This document shows, piece by piece, positions 25,758 through 34,908 of a stretch of 64,000 bases of DNA. The position numbers were made by a program, and so were the translations under genes. The notes below the pieces were generated by a model that was not told where the DNA came from, searched no databases, and saw nothing but the letters and a program-made list of their open reading frames with translations. Each line of letters opens with the position of its first letter. The first letter of the stretch is position 1. Origin of the DNA: Actinomadura litoris (lineage in GTDB: Bacteria; Actinomycetota; Actinomycetes; Streptosporangiales; Streptosporangiaceae); the NCBI RefSeq assembly GCF_009733595.1, contig NZ_WOFH01000008.1, forward strand, positions 1 through 64,000, written 5' to 3'.

Positions 25758-26420
25758 ATGAGCGCCGGAACCCAGCGCTCCCGCGTCGCCGACCAGCTGC
25801 TCCAGGACATCCGGGCCCGCCGCTACGGCCCCGGCGAGCGGCTCCCCTCGGAGCGGCGGCTGTCGGAGGCGTTCGGCGTCTCCCGCCCGGTGGTCCGCGA
25901 GGCGCTCGGCATGCTGAGCTCCCTCGGCCTGGTCGACATCCAGGTCGGGCGCGGCGCCTTCGTGACCGACAAGGACGTCGCGGTCCAGTCCGAGGACGCC
26001 CAGCGCTCCCTCATCGACGTGACCGTGATGCGCGAGGTGATCGAGTGCGGGGTGCTCGGCGTCGCGTCCCGCCGCGACCCGGGCGACCCGGAGGCCGCCG
26101 AACTCCGCGCCGCCCTCGCCGAACTCGAACGCTGCGTCGCGAACGGCACCCAGGCGACCCGCGCCGACCACCGCTTCCACCGCGCGATCGTCGCGACCGC
26201 GCGCTCCTCGACCGCCGTCCGCCTCTGGGAGGACCTGACCAGCGAGATCACCACCGTGATCAGGATCAGCCCCAACGGCACGACCATGGACGAGGCCACC
26301 CTGGAGCGCCACCGCGTCCTCGCCGACGGCGTCCTGCGCGGCGAGTTCGACCTGGCCCGCCAGGCATGCCACGACCTGCACGAGGACTACCGCGACTTCC
26401 TCCGCGACCTCCTCGGCTGA
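25758..26420 (+). CDS. GntR-family regulator, FadR subfamily
   Basis: A 220-residue regulator. Winged helix at residues 8-70 (YGPGERLPSERRLSEAFGVSRPVVREAL) followed by an all-helical FCD ligand domain with the metal/ligand His positions in DHRFHRAIV and the C-terminal RHR and CHDLHEDY. Divergent from the catabolic operon, with the palindrome at 25576-25590 between them. Likely released from DNA by the imported compound or a pathway intermediate. Confidence 0.93.
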   Translation: MSAGTQRSRVADQLLQDIRARRYGPGERLPSERRLSEAFGVSRPVVREALGMLSSLGLVDIQVGRGAFVTDKDVAVQSEDAQRSLIDVTVMREVIECGVLGVASRRDPGDPEAAELRAALAELERCVANGTQATRADHRFHRAIVATARSSTAVRLWEDLTSEITTVIRISPNGTTMDEATLERHRVLADGVLRGEFDLARQACHDLHEDYRDFLRDLLG

Positions 26421-26483
26421 CACCGTGATTGCCCGATGGGCAAAATGATCCGCTATCCGCCCCCGATGAGCGAAAACGCTTAA

Positions 26484-26498
26484 GGTAGATCAACTACC
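26484..26498. promoter_or_regulatory. Short inverted repeat upstream of the methyltransferase gene
   Basis: GGTAG-ATCAA-CTACC, a perfect 5-base inverted repeat centred about 35 bases before the GTG start at 26525. Could be an operator or part of a promoter; short enough to be chance. Confidence 0.35.
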
Positions 26499-26524
26499 GG
26501 CTGTCCGACGATCAGGGGACCGAT

Positions 26525-27328
26525 GTGACCGACCGCGAATTGGACCTCCAGACCGATATCCCGCATTCGGCCCGAATCTATGACTATCTACTCGGCGGCA
26601 AGGACAACTACCCCGCCGACCGGGCGGCGGCGGCGAACATCGTCAAGGACTGGACCGTCCTCCCGATCGGCATGCGGGCCAACCGCAGGTTCATGGCCAG
26701 GATGGCCCACCACCTCGCCGCCGACCACGGCATCCGGCAGTTCCTCGACATCGGGACCGGCCTCCCCACCACCCCGAACCTGCACGAGGTCGTCCAGTCC
26801 GTCGCCCCCGAGTCGCGAATCGTCTACGTCGACAACGACCCCATCGTGCTCGTCCACGCCCGCGCCCTGCTCACCAGCTCCCGCGAGGGCAAGACGGGCT
26901 ACCTCGACGCCGACTTCCGGGACCCGGACGCGATCCTGGGCTCCACCCAGCTGCGCGAGTACCTCGACCTGAGCCGGCCCGTCGCGCTGAGCCTCATCGC
27001 GATCCTGCACTTCATCGTCGACGACGCCGAAGTACGCCGCATCATCGACCACCTCATGGCCCCCCTGGCCCCGGGCAGCATCCTGGCCCTGTCCACCACC
27101 ACCTTCGACAACAACCCCGAGGTGGTGAAGGCGGGCGTGGCCGCCTACAACGCCCACGGAATCCCCACGGTGGCCCGCACCAAGGAAGTCGTGGAAACCT
27201 TCTTCAACGGCCTGGAGATCCTGGACCCGGGCGTCGTCCCCGTCCACCGCTGGCACCCCGACGAGGAGTCCTCCGCCCTGGCCGACGACCAGATAACCAT
27301 CCACGGCGGCATAGCCATCAAACGCTGA
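26525..27328 (+). CDS. S-adenosylmethionine-dependent methyltransferase, DUF574 type
   Basis: 267 residues matching the actinobacterial DUF574 (SAM-dependent methyltransferase) family: SARIYDYLLGGKDNYPADR near the N terminus, the SAM-binding strand FLDIGTGLPT (residues about 78-87), acidic VYVDNDPIVLVHA, and ALSLIAILHFIVDD. These proteins are numerous in actinomycetes and mostly uncharacterised. GTG start with GGGGA upstream. Single-gene unit; no link to its neighbours is evident. Confidence 0.9.
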   Translation: MTDRELDLQTDIPHSARIYDYLLGGKDNYPADRAAAANIVKDWTVLPIGMRANRRFMARMAHHLAADHGIRQFLDIGTGLPTTPNLHEVVQSVAPESRIVYVDNDPIVLVHARALLTSSREGKTGYLDADFRDPDAILGSTQLREYLDLSRPVALSLIAILHFIVDDAEVRRIIDHLMAPLAPGSILALSTTTFDNNPEVVKAGVAAYNAHGIPTVARTKEVVETFFNGLEILDPGVVPVHRWHPDEESSALADDQITIHGGIAIKR

Positions 27329-27338
27329 CCCGCACGGG

Positions 27339-27887
27339 TCAGAGAGCGTCCCCGTCGAGCCCCAACCTCCTCCTGCCGTAAGGCGAGAACGTGGGCGGCT
27401 CGATCCAGCCCGCGATGACCTGGGCGACCTGGGAGGGCAGCGGCATGACGGGGAGCAGGTCCCTCCCCTTGGCCCAGTTCATGAACAAGCCCTCCGTGGC
27501 CTCCACCGCCGCCACGACCATGGTGACCCTCAGCTCACCCTCTCCCCAGGTGTTCCACAGAGCCCACCCTTCCGGCCGCGCTTCCACGCCGAGTCGTTTG
27601 CACGCCGCCTGATAGGTACAGCGCATCCCGATCGGCATGGCGTCGGGACGGATGATCGCAGCCCCCGCCAGCCTGACCCGGCGGCGATCCGCCTCCTCGT
27701 CCAGGCATCCGTCCAGCGGAAAGTGGTAATAGCGCAGGACGCGGGCGAGCGCGTCGATACCGGATCGCAACGCTCCATTCGCTTCACCACCATCCCCGAC
27801 TCCGGTGTCGGCTGCGGCGACAACGGCGCCGGCCAGTCTCTCGATCTCCCGCAGGTAATCGAACTCCAGAAAATCCGGCCTACCCAT
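27339..27887 (-). CDS. Hypothetical protein
   Basis: 182 residues, family not recognised. The start at 27887 is chosen because coding character falls away in the Cys- and Gly-rich extension upstream; no good ribosome site is visible. The N-terminal third is helical and the middle contains PIGMRCTYQAACKRLG and WNTWGEGELRV. Convergent with the methyltransferase gene, ten bases apart. Could be a cytoplasmic accessory protein; function unknown. Confidence 0.5.
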   Translation of the reverse strand: MGRPDFLEFDYLREIERLAGAVVAAADTGVGDGGEANGALRSGIDALARVLRYYHFPLDGCLDEEADRRRVRLAGAAIIRPDAMPIGMRCTYQAACKRLGVEARPEGWALWNTWGEGELRVTMVVAAVEATEGLFMNWAKGRDLLPVMPLPSQVAQVIAGWIEPPTFSPYGRRRLGLDGDAL

Positions 27888-28042
27888 GGACAGATTTTCG
27901 CACCGCCCACAACATGCGCCAACCCATTTTCCGAAACCCGCGCCACCTGCCCGCGGCCGGCACCCGGGAGCCTTCGCAACTAACGCCCGGCTTCCGGCTG
28001 CCCCTAAAACATCGAAAGACCTCCCCAATCGGAATCACCCGG

Positions 28043-28070
28043 TTGCAAATTGATCCAGTCATGCTGTAAT
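28043..28070 (+). promoter_or_regulatory. Promoter, probably giving a leaderless mRNA
   Basis: TTGCAA (28043-28048), 16-base spacer, TGTAAT (28065-28070). The -10 ends six bases before the ATG at 28077, so transcription would begin at or within a base or two of the start codon. The same arrangement recurs at 29592-29619. Confidence 0.65.
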
Positions 28071-28076
28071 GACCGC

Positions 28077-29168
28077 ATGGTGGATCTTCAGAGATCGAAA
28101 ACCGTGTTCCTGGCCGGGCTCGCCACCGTCGCGTTAACAATGGTCGGAGCGCCGGTGGCCGCGAGCGCGGCCCCCTGGACCGAACGGACCATCGTCAGCC
28201 TCGACCTGCTGCCGGGCGGGACGACCAGCCGGGCGACCGCCGTCAACGACCACGGGGTCATCGTCGGCTACGGCGACACGGCGAGCGGCGAGAACCACGC
28301 CGTCCGGTGGAGCCCCGACGGGCGCGTCACCGACCTCGGCACCCTTCCCGGCAGCACCCTCAGCTACGCCTACGGAATCAACGACCATGGCGACACCGTC
28401 GGCTACGCGGACACCCCCGCCGGCGAGCGCGCCGTTCGCTGGGCTCCGGACGGAACCATCACCGATCTCGGCACCCTCCCCGGCGGCTTCAACGCCCGCG
28501 CCTATGGCATCAACGACGAGGGAAGCGTGGTCGGCGAGGTGCCGATCCGCTCCAAGACCTTCCATGCGGTGAAATGGCGGCCGGACGGAACCGTCATCGA
28601 CATCGGAACAAAGTCCTCACGGTCGTCGACCTCCCCCAGCGCGATAAACAATCACGATGTCGCGGTAGGCAGGACCTACTCACCGGGCGGAGGGCACTAC
28701 CAAGAAGCCGTTACCTGGCCTGCGGGGGCCGACACTTTCATCATGCTTCCCCTACTGCCCGACGGCGGCCCGCGCAGCACTGCCATGGGCGTCAACGAGA
28801 AGGGCCTGATCGTCGGCTATGCGGAGGTCAAGCCCAGCACTCCCCAGAAGAACCCCGTGCACGCGACCCTGTGGAGCCCTGGCGCCTCCGCGCCCCTCGA
28901 CCTCGGCGGTCTGCCTGGCGCGGGAAATTTCAGCGCTGCGAACGATATCAACGCCGCGAACGACATCGTCGGCTCCTCGGCGACGAGTACCCATGGTGAA
29001 CGCGACGCGGTGCTGTGGAAGTGGAGTAGCGACGGTTGGCTCATCGAATCGCTGCCGCAACTGGCGGGTGGCCACGAGAGCGAGGCGACGGCGATCAACG
29101 ATCTCGGCGTGGTGGTCGGCGAGGCGGTCAGCGCGTCCGGCCAAAGAGTCGCAGTCCGCTGGCAATAG
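28077..29168 (+). CDS. Secreted HAF-repeat protein, copy 1
   Basis: 363 residues. A signal peptide (LAGLATVALTMVG...ASAAP) is followed by about seven HAF-type repeats, each roughly 40-50 residues with the pattern DLGTLPGG...A.GIND.G.VVGY....G...A..W.PDG, expected to form a beta-propeller-like extracellular domain. The ATG at 28077 is chosen over an upstream in-frame ATG because the promoter places the transcript start there. Tandem paralogue at 29626-30720. Family function is unknown; surface or extracellular role inferred. Confidence 0.85.
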   Translation: MVDLQRSKTVFLAGLATVALTMVGAPVAASAAPWTERTIVSLDLLPGGTTSRATAVNDHGVIVGYGDTASGENHAVRWSPDGRVTDLGTLPGSTLSYAYGINDHGDTVGYADTPAGERAVRWAPDGTITDLGTLPGGFNARAYGINDEGSVVGEVPIRSKTFHAVKWRPDGTVIDIGTKSSRSSTSPSAINNHDVAVGRTYSPGGGHYQEAVTWPAGADTFIMLPLLPDGGPRSTAMGVNEKGLIVGYAEVKPSTPQKNPVHATLWSPGASAPLDLGGLPGAGNFSAANDINAANDIVGSSATSTHGERDAVLWKWSSDGWLIESLPQLAGGHESEATAINDLGVVVGEAVSASGQRVAVRWQ

Positions 29169-29591
29169 CATTTCGCGGCATGCCCGGCTCCTCTCGGGTG
29201 GCCGGCGTACGCCCCTTTCAGCTCGACCCTGACCGTGCGGGATCCTCCACCACCGCGCAACCAGTCCGTAGCACATCGGGTACACCGCAACAATCAGCTC
29301 TCTGGAGGATCTTCCCGCCGAAGGAGTCTCATCCTGCTCCCGCGCGAATTGCACTAGGTCAATTTTGAAGACGGTCGCCAGCGAGCACTTTTCGGATGAA
29401 ACAAACCCGTGTCCGAAATGAAGGACCCCACAAGAACGTTCCGCCCCCAGGCCCGAGAGGCGCGCCACAGACTTCGTCGACCTGCACCGAATTGAGTTAG
29501 GCACCGCCATTACTCGCCGCGCCACAGTGACCGATATCCGAATTCTTGCCACACCCCCGAGCGGCCGCCACAACTTGCCAAGATCACCCGG
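29169..29591. other. Intergenic gap between the HAF paralogues
   Basis: About 420 bases with lower GC than the surroundings. I see no gene, RNA or terminator that I can support. The last part, from about 29583, begins the sequence duplicated upstream of copy 1. Confidence 0.5.
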
Positions 29592-29619
29592 TTGCAAATT
29601 GATCCAGTCATGCTGTAAT
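29592..29619 (+). promoter_or_regulatory. Duplicate leaderless-type promoter
   Basis: TTGCAA (29592-29597), 16-base spacer, TGTAAT (29614-29619), ATG six bases later at 29626. The block is essentially identical to that at 28043-28077, showing that the duplication included the promoter. Confidence 0.65.
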
Positions 29620-29625
29620 GACCGC

Positions 29626-30720
29626 ATGGTGGATCTTCAAAGATCGAAAACCGTGTTCCTGGCCGGGCTCACCACCGTCGCGTTAACAATGGCCGAACCG
29701 GCGGTGGACGCGAGCGCGGCCGCCTCGTCCGAAGGGGCCATCATCAGGCTCGACCTGCTACCGGGCGGGACGACCAGCCGGGCGACCGCCGTCAACGACC
29801 GCGGGGTCATCGTCGGCTACGGCGACACGGCCAACGGCGAGAACCACGCCATCCGCTGGAACCGCCGCGGCCGCGTCACTGACCTCGGCACCCTTCCCGG
29901 GGGAGCCCACAGCTACGCCTACGGAATCAACGACCATGGCGACACCGTCGGCTACGCGGACAATGCCGACGGTAGCGAACGCGCCGTACGCTGGGCTCCA
30001 AACGGAGCCATTACCGACCTCGGCACGCTCCCCGGCCGCACCGCCAGCTACGCATTCGGAATCAACGACGAGGGAAGCGTGGTCGGCGAGGTGCCGATCC
30101 GGCCCAAGATCTACCACGCGGTGAAATGGCAGCCGGACGGCACGATCATCGACCTCGGCACGACATCTCCGCGGGGGTCGACCGCCGCCGACGCGATCAA
30201 CGACGACGGCGTCGTGATCGGCAGGACCTTCACGGTGGGCACCGGGAATTTCGTCAATGCCGGCACCTGGCCCGCAGGGGCCACCACGGTCACCCTGCTC
30301 CCGCCGCTGCCCGACGGAGGCCCGCGCAGCAACTCCGGGGGCATCAATGACAAGGGTCTGATCGTCGGCTATGCGCAGTCCAGGCCCGGCCCTCCTCCCA
30401 TATATGCCATTCACGCGACGCTGTGGAGCCCCGGCGCCTCCGCGCCCACCGACCTCGGCGTTCTCCCCGGCGGCAGCGACTACAGCGTCGCGAACGGCAT
30501 CAACAACGCCGGCACCATCGTCGGCATCTCGGCGACGAGCACTCCCGAGGACCGTGGCGCGGTCCTGTGGAAGCGGAGGAAGGGCGGGTGGCACATCGTG
30601 CCGCTGCCGCAATTGCCAGGCGGCCGGTACAGCGAGGCGACGGCGATCAATAATGCCGGTGAGGTGGTCGGCGAAGCGTCCACCGCGTCCGATCAGAGCA
30701 TCGCGGTCCGCTGGAAATAG
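29626..30720 (+). CDS. Secreted HAF-repeat protein, copy 2
   Basis: 364 residues, closely related to copy 1 over the whole length including the signal peptide, with the same run of HAF repeats (DLGTLPGG, YGINDHGDTVGYAD, FGINDEGSVVGE). The first 100 or so codons and the promoter are nearly identical; the central repeats have diverged. Two adjacent functional-looking copies suggest dosage or antigen-like diversification. A frame extending to 29527 exists, but the promoter and the homologous start in copy 1 support 29626. Confidence 0.85.
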   Translation: MVDLQRSKTVFLAGLTTVALTMAEPAVDASAAASSEGAIIRLDLLPGGTTSRATAVNDRGVIVGYGDTANGENHAIRWNRRGRVTDLGTLPGGAHSYAYGINDHGDTVGYADNADGSERAVRWAPNGAITDLGTLPGRTASYAFGINDEGSVVGEVPIRPKIYHAVKWQPDGTIIDLGTTSPRGSTAADAINDDGVVIGRTFTVGTGNFVNAGTWPAGATTVTLLPPLPDGGPRSNSGGINDKGLIVGYAQSRPGPPPIYAIHATLWSPGASAPTDLGVLPGGSDYSVANGINNAGTIVGISATSTPEDRGAVLWKRRKGGWHIVPLPQLPGGRYSEATAINNAGEVVGEASTASDQSIAVRWK

Positions 30721-30771
30721 CGATCCCGACACCGCCCGAAGCCGACTCACCCTCGTGGTCGAGGCCACCAG

Positions 30772-31239
30772 TATGAGACGGCTCGGGCCCTCGGGGGGCG
30801 GCACCCCGCCGAGCCCTACACGCCGCAGGACGCGCGTGGGGCACTGCACGACCGGGATCCAGCCGCGGGACGTCAGGCGTCCTACGGAGTACTCAAGGAC
30901 GACCGCCTGCTCGGCGCCCTGGGCTGATGATCGACGGTCCGGACAGCGCCGAACTCGCCTAACGGGGTGCGGCCGGAAAGCCGTCGCCGAGGATTGGCCC
31001 TGCGCGGGATCAACGCGTTGACCCGCTGGACGCACAACGAACTGGGCATAAGCCGGATCTGGCTTGAGGCCGACCCCGACAACTCCCCCTCGCTGAGCCC
31101 GGCCGACCGAGCTGGCTACCAAAACGAAGAACGTATGCCTCACCACTGCCGTACCTGGACCACGTCCGACCCGGACGACAGCATCTGGCATGACTGCATG
31201 ATCTGGGCGCATACGGCGTCCGCGCTCTGGAGGTGCTAG
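30772..31239 (+). pseudogene. GNAT N-acetyltransferase remnant with frameshifts
   Basis: Three segments in different frames together read as a RimJ/RimL-like acetyltransferase. 30790-30924 gives GRHPAEPYTPQDAR...RQASYGVLKDDRLLGALG, then a stop. 30927-30959 gives MIDGPDSAELA, then a stop. 30967-31239 gives RPESRRRGLALRGINALTRW...RIWLEADPDN...AGYQNEERMP, containing the acetyl-CoA loop (RRGLALRG). At least two frameshifts break it and the N terminus is missing, so it is almost certainly non-functional. Confidence 0.7.
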
Positions 31240-31327
31240 CGGCCCAGCGCCGAGAGCACCGGGACGCGATCAACGTCCGAGATGGCCGGTACGGCATGCT
31301 TTCCTGGATGATGCCGGAGTTGAGGAC

Positions 31328-32107
31328 GTGATCGGGCAGGTCGAACTGCTCGGCCTGGCCGCTGGAGCGTTGATCGCGATGGTGACGGCTCCGGTCGGGG
31401 TGTCCGGAGCGGTGTTCCTGCTTCCGGTCCAGCTCAGCCTGCTGGGCGTCCCCAGTCCCGCGGTCACCCCGACCAACCTGCTGTTCAACGTGGTCTCCGG
31501 TCCCGGCGCCCTGGCCCGCTACCACCGCGAGGGCGGTCTGGGCGGCCCGCTGACCCGGCTGCTGATCGCCGGGACGCTCCCCGGCGTCGTCGCCGGCGCG
31601 GTCATCCGGGTCTTCGCCGTCCCGGGACCGTCGGTCTTCCGCGTCCTGGTCGGCCTGTTGCTGCTGCCGCTCGGGCTGTGGCTGTGCGCCCGGACCCTGC
31701 GGCCACGCCATCACCCGTCCGGCCAGCCGTCCACCCGCTTCATCACCGCGCTCGCACTGGCGGTCGGCACCGTCGGCGGCGTCTACGGCATCGGCGGCGG
31801 CTCCATCCTCGGGCCCATCCTGGTCGGCCGCGGCATGCCCGTCGCCCAGGTCGCCCCGGCCGCGCTGGCTTCGACCTTCCTGACCTCGGCGACCGGCGCC
31901 GCGACCTACGCCGCGCTCTCCCGCACCGCCCCCGGCGACATCGCTCCCGACTGGTCCCTCGGCCTGACCTGCGGCCTCGGAGGTCTGGCCGGCGGATATC
32001 TCGGCGCGGTCCTGCAACCCCGGCTTCCCGAGACCGCCCTACGCCTCACACTGGGCCTTCTGGCCACCGCGCTGGCGGCGCTCTACCTCCTCCAAACGCT
32101 CACCTGA
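31328..32107 (+). CDS. TauE/SafE-family membrane permease
   Basis: 259 residues with about eight hydrophobic helices and the two related GVSGAVFLLP and GIGGGSILGPIL motifs typical of the TauE/SafE (sulfite/anion exporter) family. GTG start at 31328. Its C terminus overlaps the convergent WYL gene by 25 bases. Probably exports a sulfo- or organic anion; substrate unknown. Confidence 0.88.
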   Translation: MIGQVELLGLAAGALIAMVTAPVGVSGAVFLLPVQLSLLGVPSPAVTPTNLLFNVVSGPGALARYHREGGLGGPLTRLLIAGTLPGVVAGAVIRVFAVPGPSVFRVLVGLLLLPLGLWLCARTLRPRHHPSGQPSTRFITALALAVGTVGGVYGIGGGSILGPILVGRGMPVAQVAPAALASTFLTSATGAATYAALSRTAPGDIAPDWSLGLTCGLGGLAGGYLGAVLQPRLPETALRLTLGLLATALAALYLLQTLT

Positions 32108-33111
32108 TCGGCGCCGCCGTCGGCGGCTGCGGCGGCGCGGCGGGCGAGGTCGGCGAACGCCGTGCGCAGCTCGGAGGGACCGATGACTTCGATGCTCGCG
32201 TCGAATCGGGCGAGGCTCGCGGCCAGGCCGGGCCACGACCAGGCGCCGAGCCGAACCCGGCAGCGGTCGTCACCCAGGGCGGTGACGGTGCCGTCGCGCG
32301 CGAACGGCACCACTTCCGCGGCCGGCAAGTGCACGATCACTTCCCCTTGGCAGGGCCATCGGTCGGCAGTCCCGTCGGATCCTTTGAACCTGGCCGCCAG
32401 AAATGCCGCGGGGTCGTCGCCGGGAAGCCGGCGCGGGACGAACCGGGGTCCGTTCGGAGTGCGCGGCGTGATCCGGTCGACGCGGTAGACACGCCAGTCG
32501 TCGCGGGCCGGTACCCACGCGATCAGGTACCAGCGTCCCAGGCGCGCCAGCAGGTGGTGGGGCTGCACGCTGCGCGGCACCGGATCGTCCTGGCCGCCGG
32601 TACGGCCTGACGAGGCGTAGTCGAACCGCAGCTCCTCCCGCGCGTTGAGGGCGGCGGCGATGGCGAGGAGCACGGCCGCCCTCGCCGGGCCGTCACCCTC
32701 GCGCGGCGCGGGAGCGACGACCGTCGGTTCGAAGGCGTCCAGCCGGGCCCGGAGCCTGGCGGGCATGACCTGGCTGATCGTGGTGAGCGCCTGGGCGGCG
32801 GCATCGTCGATGCCCGCACCCAACTGCGGGGCACCGCGCAGCGCGATCGCCAATGCCACGACCTGATCGTCGTCGAACAGCAGCGGCGGCAGATGAGCAC
32901 CGGCGTCGAGCCGGTAGCCGCCGTCCGGCCCCTTGATCGCGCGGACGGGATAGCCGAGGTCGCGGAGCCGGTCCACATCACGCCGCACGGTACGGGCGCT
33001 GACCTGCAGCCGCTCGGCGAGGAGCTCCCCCGGCCAGTCCCGGCGTGCTTGCAGGAGTGACAGGAGCGACAACAGGCGGCGGGACGTCGATGACGCGGAA
33101 CTGGTCGGCAT
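32083..33111 (-). CDS. WYL-domain transcriptional regulator (DeoR-like HTH)
   Basis: A 342-residue YafY-type regulator: N-terminal HTH (LLAERLQVSARTVRRDVDRLRDLGYPV) and a central WYL domain with the variant WYLIAW after RSVQPHHLLARLGR, then a C-terminal WCX-like region. Divergent from the VOC/PhnB-like gene, which it may control; such pairs are common in actinomycetes. Confidence 0.9.
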   Translation of the reverse strand: MPTSSASSTSRRLLSLLSLLQARRDWPGELLAERLQVSARTVRRDVDRLRDLGYPVRAIKGPDGGYRLDAGAHLPPLLFDDDQVVALAIALRGAPQLGAGIDDAAAQALTTISQVMPARLRARLDAFEPTVVAPAPREGDGPARAAVLLAIAAALNAREELRFDYASSGRTGGQDDPVPRSVQPHHLLARLGRWYLIAWVPARDDWRVYRVDRITPRTPNGPRFVPRRLPGDDPAAFLAARFKGSDGTADRWPCQGEVIVHLPAAEVVPFARDGTVTALGDDRCRVRLGAWSWPGLAASLARFDASIEVIGPSELRTAFADLARRAAAAADGGADQVSVWRR

Positions 33112-33205
33112 GACCTGACCGTAACCGCAGAAGAGGACATTCTCTGTCCGCTACTGATGTGACACTCCGCAGACGGTTCCGAAGTCATTCGTAGAGGAGC
33201 AACCC

Positions 33206-33658
33206 ATGTCGTTCACCACGACCGCCCACCTGAACTTCCACGGCCAGGCCCGCGAGGCGCTGGAGTTCTACCAGTCGGTCTTCGGCGGGAAGGTCACCAT
33301 CGCCACCTACGGCGACTTCGGCATGCCCGAGGACGTGCCGGGCAGCGGCGACGTCGTCTTCGGCCAGGTCGTCGGCGACAACGGCTTCCAGGTGATGGCC
33401 TACGACGTCCCCGGCCGAAGCGAGCCCACGCCGGCGGGAAGGACCACGCGTGAGAACGGGATGACGATCACCACCGAGAAGTTCTTCCTGTCCGTCCGCG
33501 GCGAGACGGTCGACGAGGTCGGCGCCCTTTGGGAGGGCCTCTCGGTCGGCGCCCACGTCATCGCGGCCTACGGGCCCGCGCCCTGGGCTCCCGCGTTCGG
33601 CATGCTCACCGACCGCTTCGGCGTCACCTGGATCCTCGACGTCGCAGCCGCCTACTGA
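33206..33658 (+). CDS. VOC-superfamily (PhnB/3-demethylubiquinone methyltransferase-like) protein
   Basis: 150 residues with two beta-alpha-beta-beta-beta modules typical of the VOC fold: HLNFHGQAREALEFYQSVFGG at the N terminus and PAFGMLTDRFGVTWILDV at the C terminus, as in PhnB-like proteins. ATG at 33206 with GTAGAGGAG upstream. Divergent from the WYL regulator with a 94-base gap. Enzymatic activity is unknown; members bind small molecules or act as glyoxalase-like enzymes. Confidence 0.85.
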   Translation: MSFTTTAHLNFHGQAREALEFYQSVFGGKVTIATYGDFGMPEDVPGSGDVVFGQVVGDNGFQVMAYDVPGRSEPTPAGRTTRENGMTITTEKFFLSVRGETVDEVGALWEGLSVGAHVIAAYGPAPWAPAFGMLTDRFGVTWILDVAAAY

Positions 33659-33867
33659 GGCGGCCGCGACCCGGCGCGCAACGGCCACGGGGAGAGCGCG
33701 GGCATCGTCCACCAGCGCGACACCGGCCCATCTCGGACGTAGCCGAACGTCACGCCGGCCTATGGACGCAGTGACGAGGGCTGTCCGCGCCTCCCCGTGG
33801 CCCGGCGGAAGTGAGCGCACGATCCCCACCGATAAGTACGACTGAAGTGTTCGCCCATAAATACTAA

Positions 33868-34836
33868 ATGGAACTTTCCATCCCAGGTGGGGATGCTGGA
33901 CGGATGTTCGCGCGCATCCTCTCCCCCCACATCCTTGCTCTGACCGGCACCGTGGTGCTGTGGGCCTCGGCCTTCCCCGCCATCCGGGTCGGTATCGACG
34001 GCCTGGGCGTGGCGGCGCTGTCGTTCCTGCGGATCGCGATCGCGGCCGTCGCGCTGCTGCTGGTGGCGCCGCTGGCGAAGGTCCGGCTGCCCCGGCGTCG
34101 CGACCTTCCCATGGTCGCCTTGTGCGGGGCCACCGGCATGACCGCCTACCAGATCCTGCTCAACTGGGGCGAGGTCGAGGTGGCGGCCGGGACGGCGAGC
34201 CTGCTGATCGCGATCGCGCCCGTCTTCAGCGTGCTGCTGGGAAGCTTCTTCCTCCAAGAGGGGCTGAGCCGCGACATCACCCTCGGCAGCGTCGTCGCGA
34301 TCGCCGGCGCGGCCATCGTCAGCCTCGCCGCGGGCACCGACGGTTTCACCGTCTCCGCTCTCATCGTCCTGGCCGCCGCCGTCGTCCAGGGGGTGTACCA
34401 CTTCGCCACCAAACCCCTGCTGCGCCGCTACACCGGCCTGGAGGTCGCCACCTACGCGATGGTCGCGGGCACCCTCTTCGCTCTGCCGCTGATCCCCGCC
34501 ACCTGGCACGCGACCCTGGACGCCCCGGCCGACGCGCTGGCCTCCGCCGCCTACCTGGGGCTGCTCCCCTCCGCGCTCGGCTTCGTCATCTGGGCCTACG
34601 CCGTCGCCCGCCTGCCGCTCGCGGCGTCCACGGCCGCCCTGTACCTGGTGCCGCCGGTGGCCCTGGTCATCTCCCTCATCTGGCTGGGCGAGGTGCCCCA
34701 CCCCATCGAGCTGGTGGGCGGCGCGGTCACCGTCGCCGGAGTGATCCTGATCAACCGGCGCAAGCAGGCACAGCCCCCCTCCGCCCCCGAGGACGCGCAC
34801 AAGGCCACCTCGGAGCATCCCGTATCGACGCGGTGA
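33868..34836 (+). CDS. EamA-family drug/metabolite transporter
   Basis: 322 residues with ten predicted membrane helices in two EamA repeats (GTVVLWASAFPAIRVG at the start of repeat 1, LPSALGFVIWAYAVARLP in repeat 2). The ATG at 33868 follows an AT-rich TAAATACTAA without a ribosome site (possible leaderless start); an ATG at 33904 is an alternative. The LysR gene follows 72 bases downstream, on the same strand. Confidence 0.87.
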   Translation: MELSIPGGDAGRMFARILSPHILALTGTVVLWASAFPAIRVGIDGLGVAALSFLRIAIAAVALLLVAPLAKVRLPRRRDLPMVALCGATGMTAYQILLNWGEVEVAAGTASLLIAIAPVFSVLLGSFFLQEGLSRDITLGSVVAIAGAAIVSLAAGTDGFTVSALIVLAAAVVQGVYHFATKPLLRRYTGLEVATYAMVAGTLFALPLIPATWHATLDAPADALASAAYLGLLPSALGFVIWAYAVARLPLAASTAALYLVPPVALVISLIWLGEVPHPIELVGGAVTVAGVILINRRKQAQPPSAPEDAHKATSEHPVSTR

Positions 34837-34908
34837 AAGCGCCGGTCACATGGCATTCTCTAGGCGCTCGCGAACAACCCGCAGCTCGAACCGGGCAAGG
34901 AGTCGTCC

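Noticed and set aside
28752..29627. Minus-strand open frame across the HAF genes' junction (291 aa)
   Set aside because: It is antisense to the HAF gene's C-terminal repeats and runs through an intergenic gap; composition is not protein-like.
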